This document shows positions 63,583 to 64,000 of a stretch of DNA of 64,000 nucleotides, piece by piece. Under the pieces are notes generated by a model. It ran no database searches, was not told where the DNA came from, and saw only the letters and a list, made by a program, of their open reading frames with translations. The position numbers were made by a program, and so were the translations under genes. Source of the stretch: Hoplostethus atlanticus (lineage: Eukaryota; Chordata; Actinopteri; Trachichthyiformes; Trachichthyidae); assembly GCA_034670405.1 (NCBI GenBank), contig JAXDDX010000003.1, forward strand, positions 4,102,501 through 4,166,500, given 5' to 3'. Numbering within the stretch: position 1 is the stretch's first letter; each line of letters begins with the position of its first letter.

Positions 63583-64000
63583 CTAAAGGTACTGTCTGGC
63601 AGAGTACGTGGTTGGTGCTGCGTATGGTTTGCTGGGCACATATGACCCCGTCCCTGAGTAGGATCTGCTGGGTGGGGGGCCATACACAGGGCCATAGGTT
63701 GCTGGGTTGACCACAGGCCCTGCGTAAGGGTACATAGGTGTTGGTCCATAGCCTGGGTATCCATACATGCGCTTTTGAGGTGGGCAGGAGGTGGTTAGGA
63801 TGATCCCGCCAATCAGAAGGAGCCCAGCGGAGGCCCAGCCAATGTAGATGGAGGCTCCAATTTCCCTCCTCTGTGTCTCGATGGTCAAAGGATTCGTGAA
63901 GTCTGTGATGGTGATGGCTGCCGACCAGCAGACGGGGATGAGGACCATGACAGCAGCGAAAATAAGGAGGGAACCTCCCACGATCACTACCTTGGCTTTG
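63583..64000 (-). CDS. Claudin, partial (N-terminus beyond right edge)
   Basis: The visible 138 residues start KAKVVIVGGSLLIFAAVMVL (TM3). They continue with ECL2 FTNPLTIETQRREIGASIYI, TM4 and TTSCPP. A long Tyr/Pro/Gly-rich tail (about 65 residues with YGYPGYGPTPMYPY) follows and ends ARQYL. The tail is longer than in the other claudins here. The ECL1 half lies past 64000, so subtype cannot be fixed. Confidence 0.95.
   Translation of the reverse strand, partial: KAKVVIVGGSLLIFAAVMVLIPVCWSAAITITDFTNPLTIETQRREIGASIYIGWASAGLLLIGGIILTTSCPPQKRMYGYPGYGPTPMYPYAGPVVNPATYGPVYGPPPSRSYSGTGSYVPSKPYAAPTTYSARQYL

Overview
This is a vertebrate nuclear DNA window, almost certainly from a ray-finned (teleost) fish. 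It has short coding exons with GT-AG introns, very many CA/GT microsatellites, typical fish transposon fossils (Tc1-like, hAT-like, PIF/Harbinger-like MITEs, LINE fragments, tRNA-derived SINEs) and a tandem array of single-exon claudin genes. Most long reading frames in the window are chance or low-complexity frames. The real genes were assembled from exon homology, splice sites and codon phase.

Positions 1-49120 (minus strand) hold most of tyw1, the radical-SAM enzyme that makes the tricyclic core of wybutosine in tRNA-Phe. Fifteen coding exons are visible and the last ~70 codons lie beyond the left edge. Phase is continuous across every junction except exon 8, which is one base short of what both neighbours need. 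The introns carry the repeats: a 1.25-kb CTG/TAC triplet array, two long UG tracts just after the exon 12 and exon 13 splice donors, a 41-bp hairpin, SINEs, MITEs and LINE remnants.

Positions 49121-49610 form a compact head-to-head promoter between tyw1 and sbds, with a strong ZNF143/THAP11-type motif. Positions 49611-51378 (plus strand) encode a complete five-exon sbds (250 aa), the ribosome-maturation factor of Shwachman-Diamond syndrome. As far as I recall, human SBDS and TYW1 are also head to head on 7q11.21.

Positions 53405-64000 (minus strand) are a tandem claudin cluster. It contains one divergent claudin-like gene that lacks the first ECL1 disulfide cysteine, three claudins of the CLDN3/4-like type, and a fifth cut by the right edge. 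One of the three (58292-58961) carries a single-base frameshift followed by an intact claudin C-terminus. CLDN3 and CLDN4 lie on human 7q11.23, so the block looks like conserved synteny.

The genes serve three separate jobs: tRNA modification (tyw1), 60S ribosome maturation (sbds) and epithelial tight junctions (claudins). The first two are translation housekeeping genes and may share promoter control. I found no clear new biological system. The most useful leads are the two single-base frameshifts, the cysteine-less claudin, the UG tracts at two consecutive splice donors and the triplet array.
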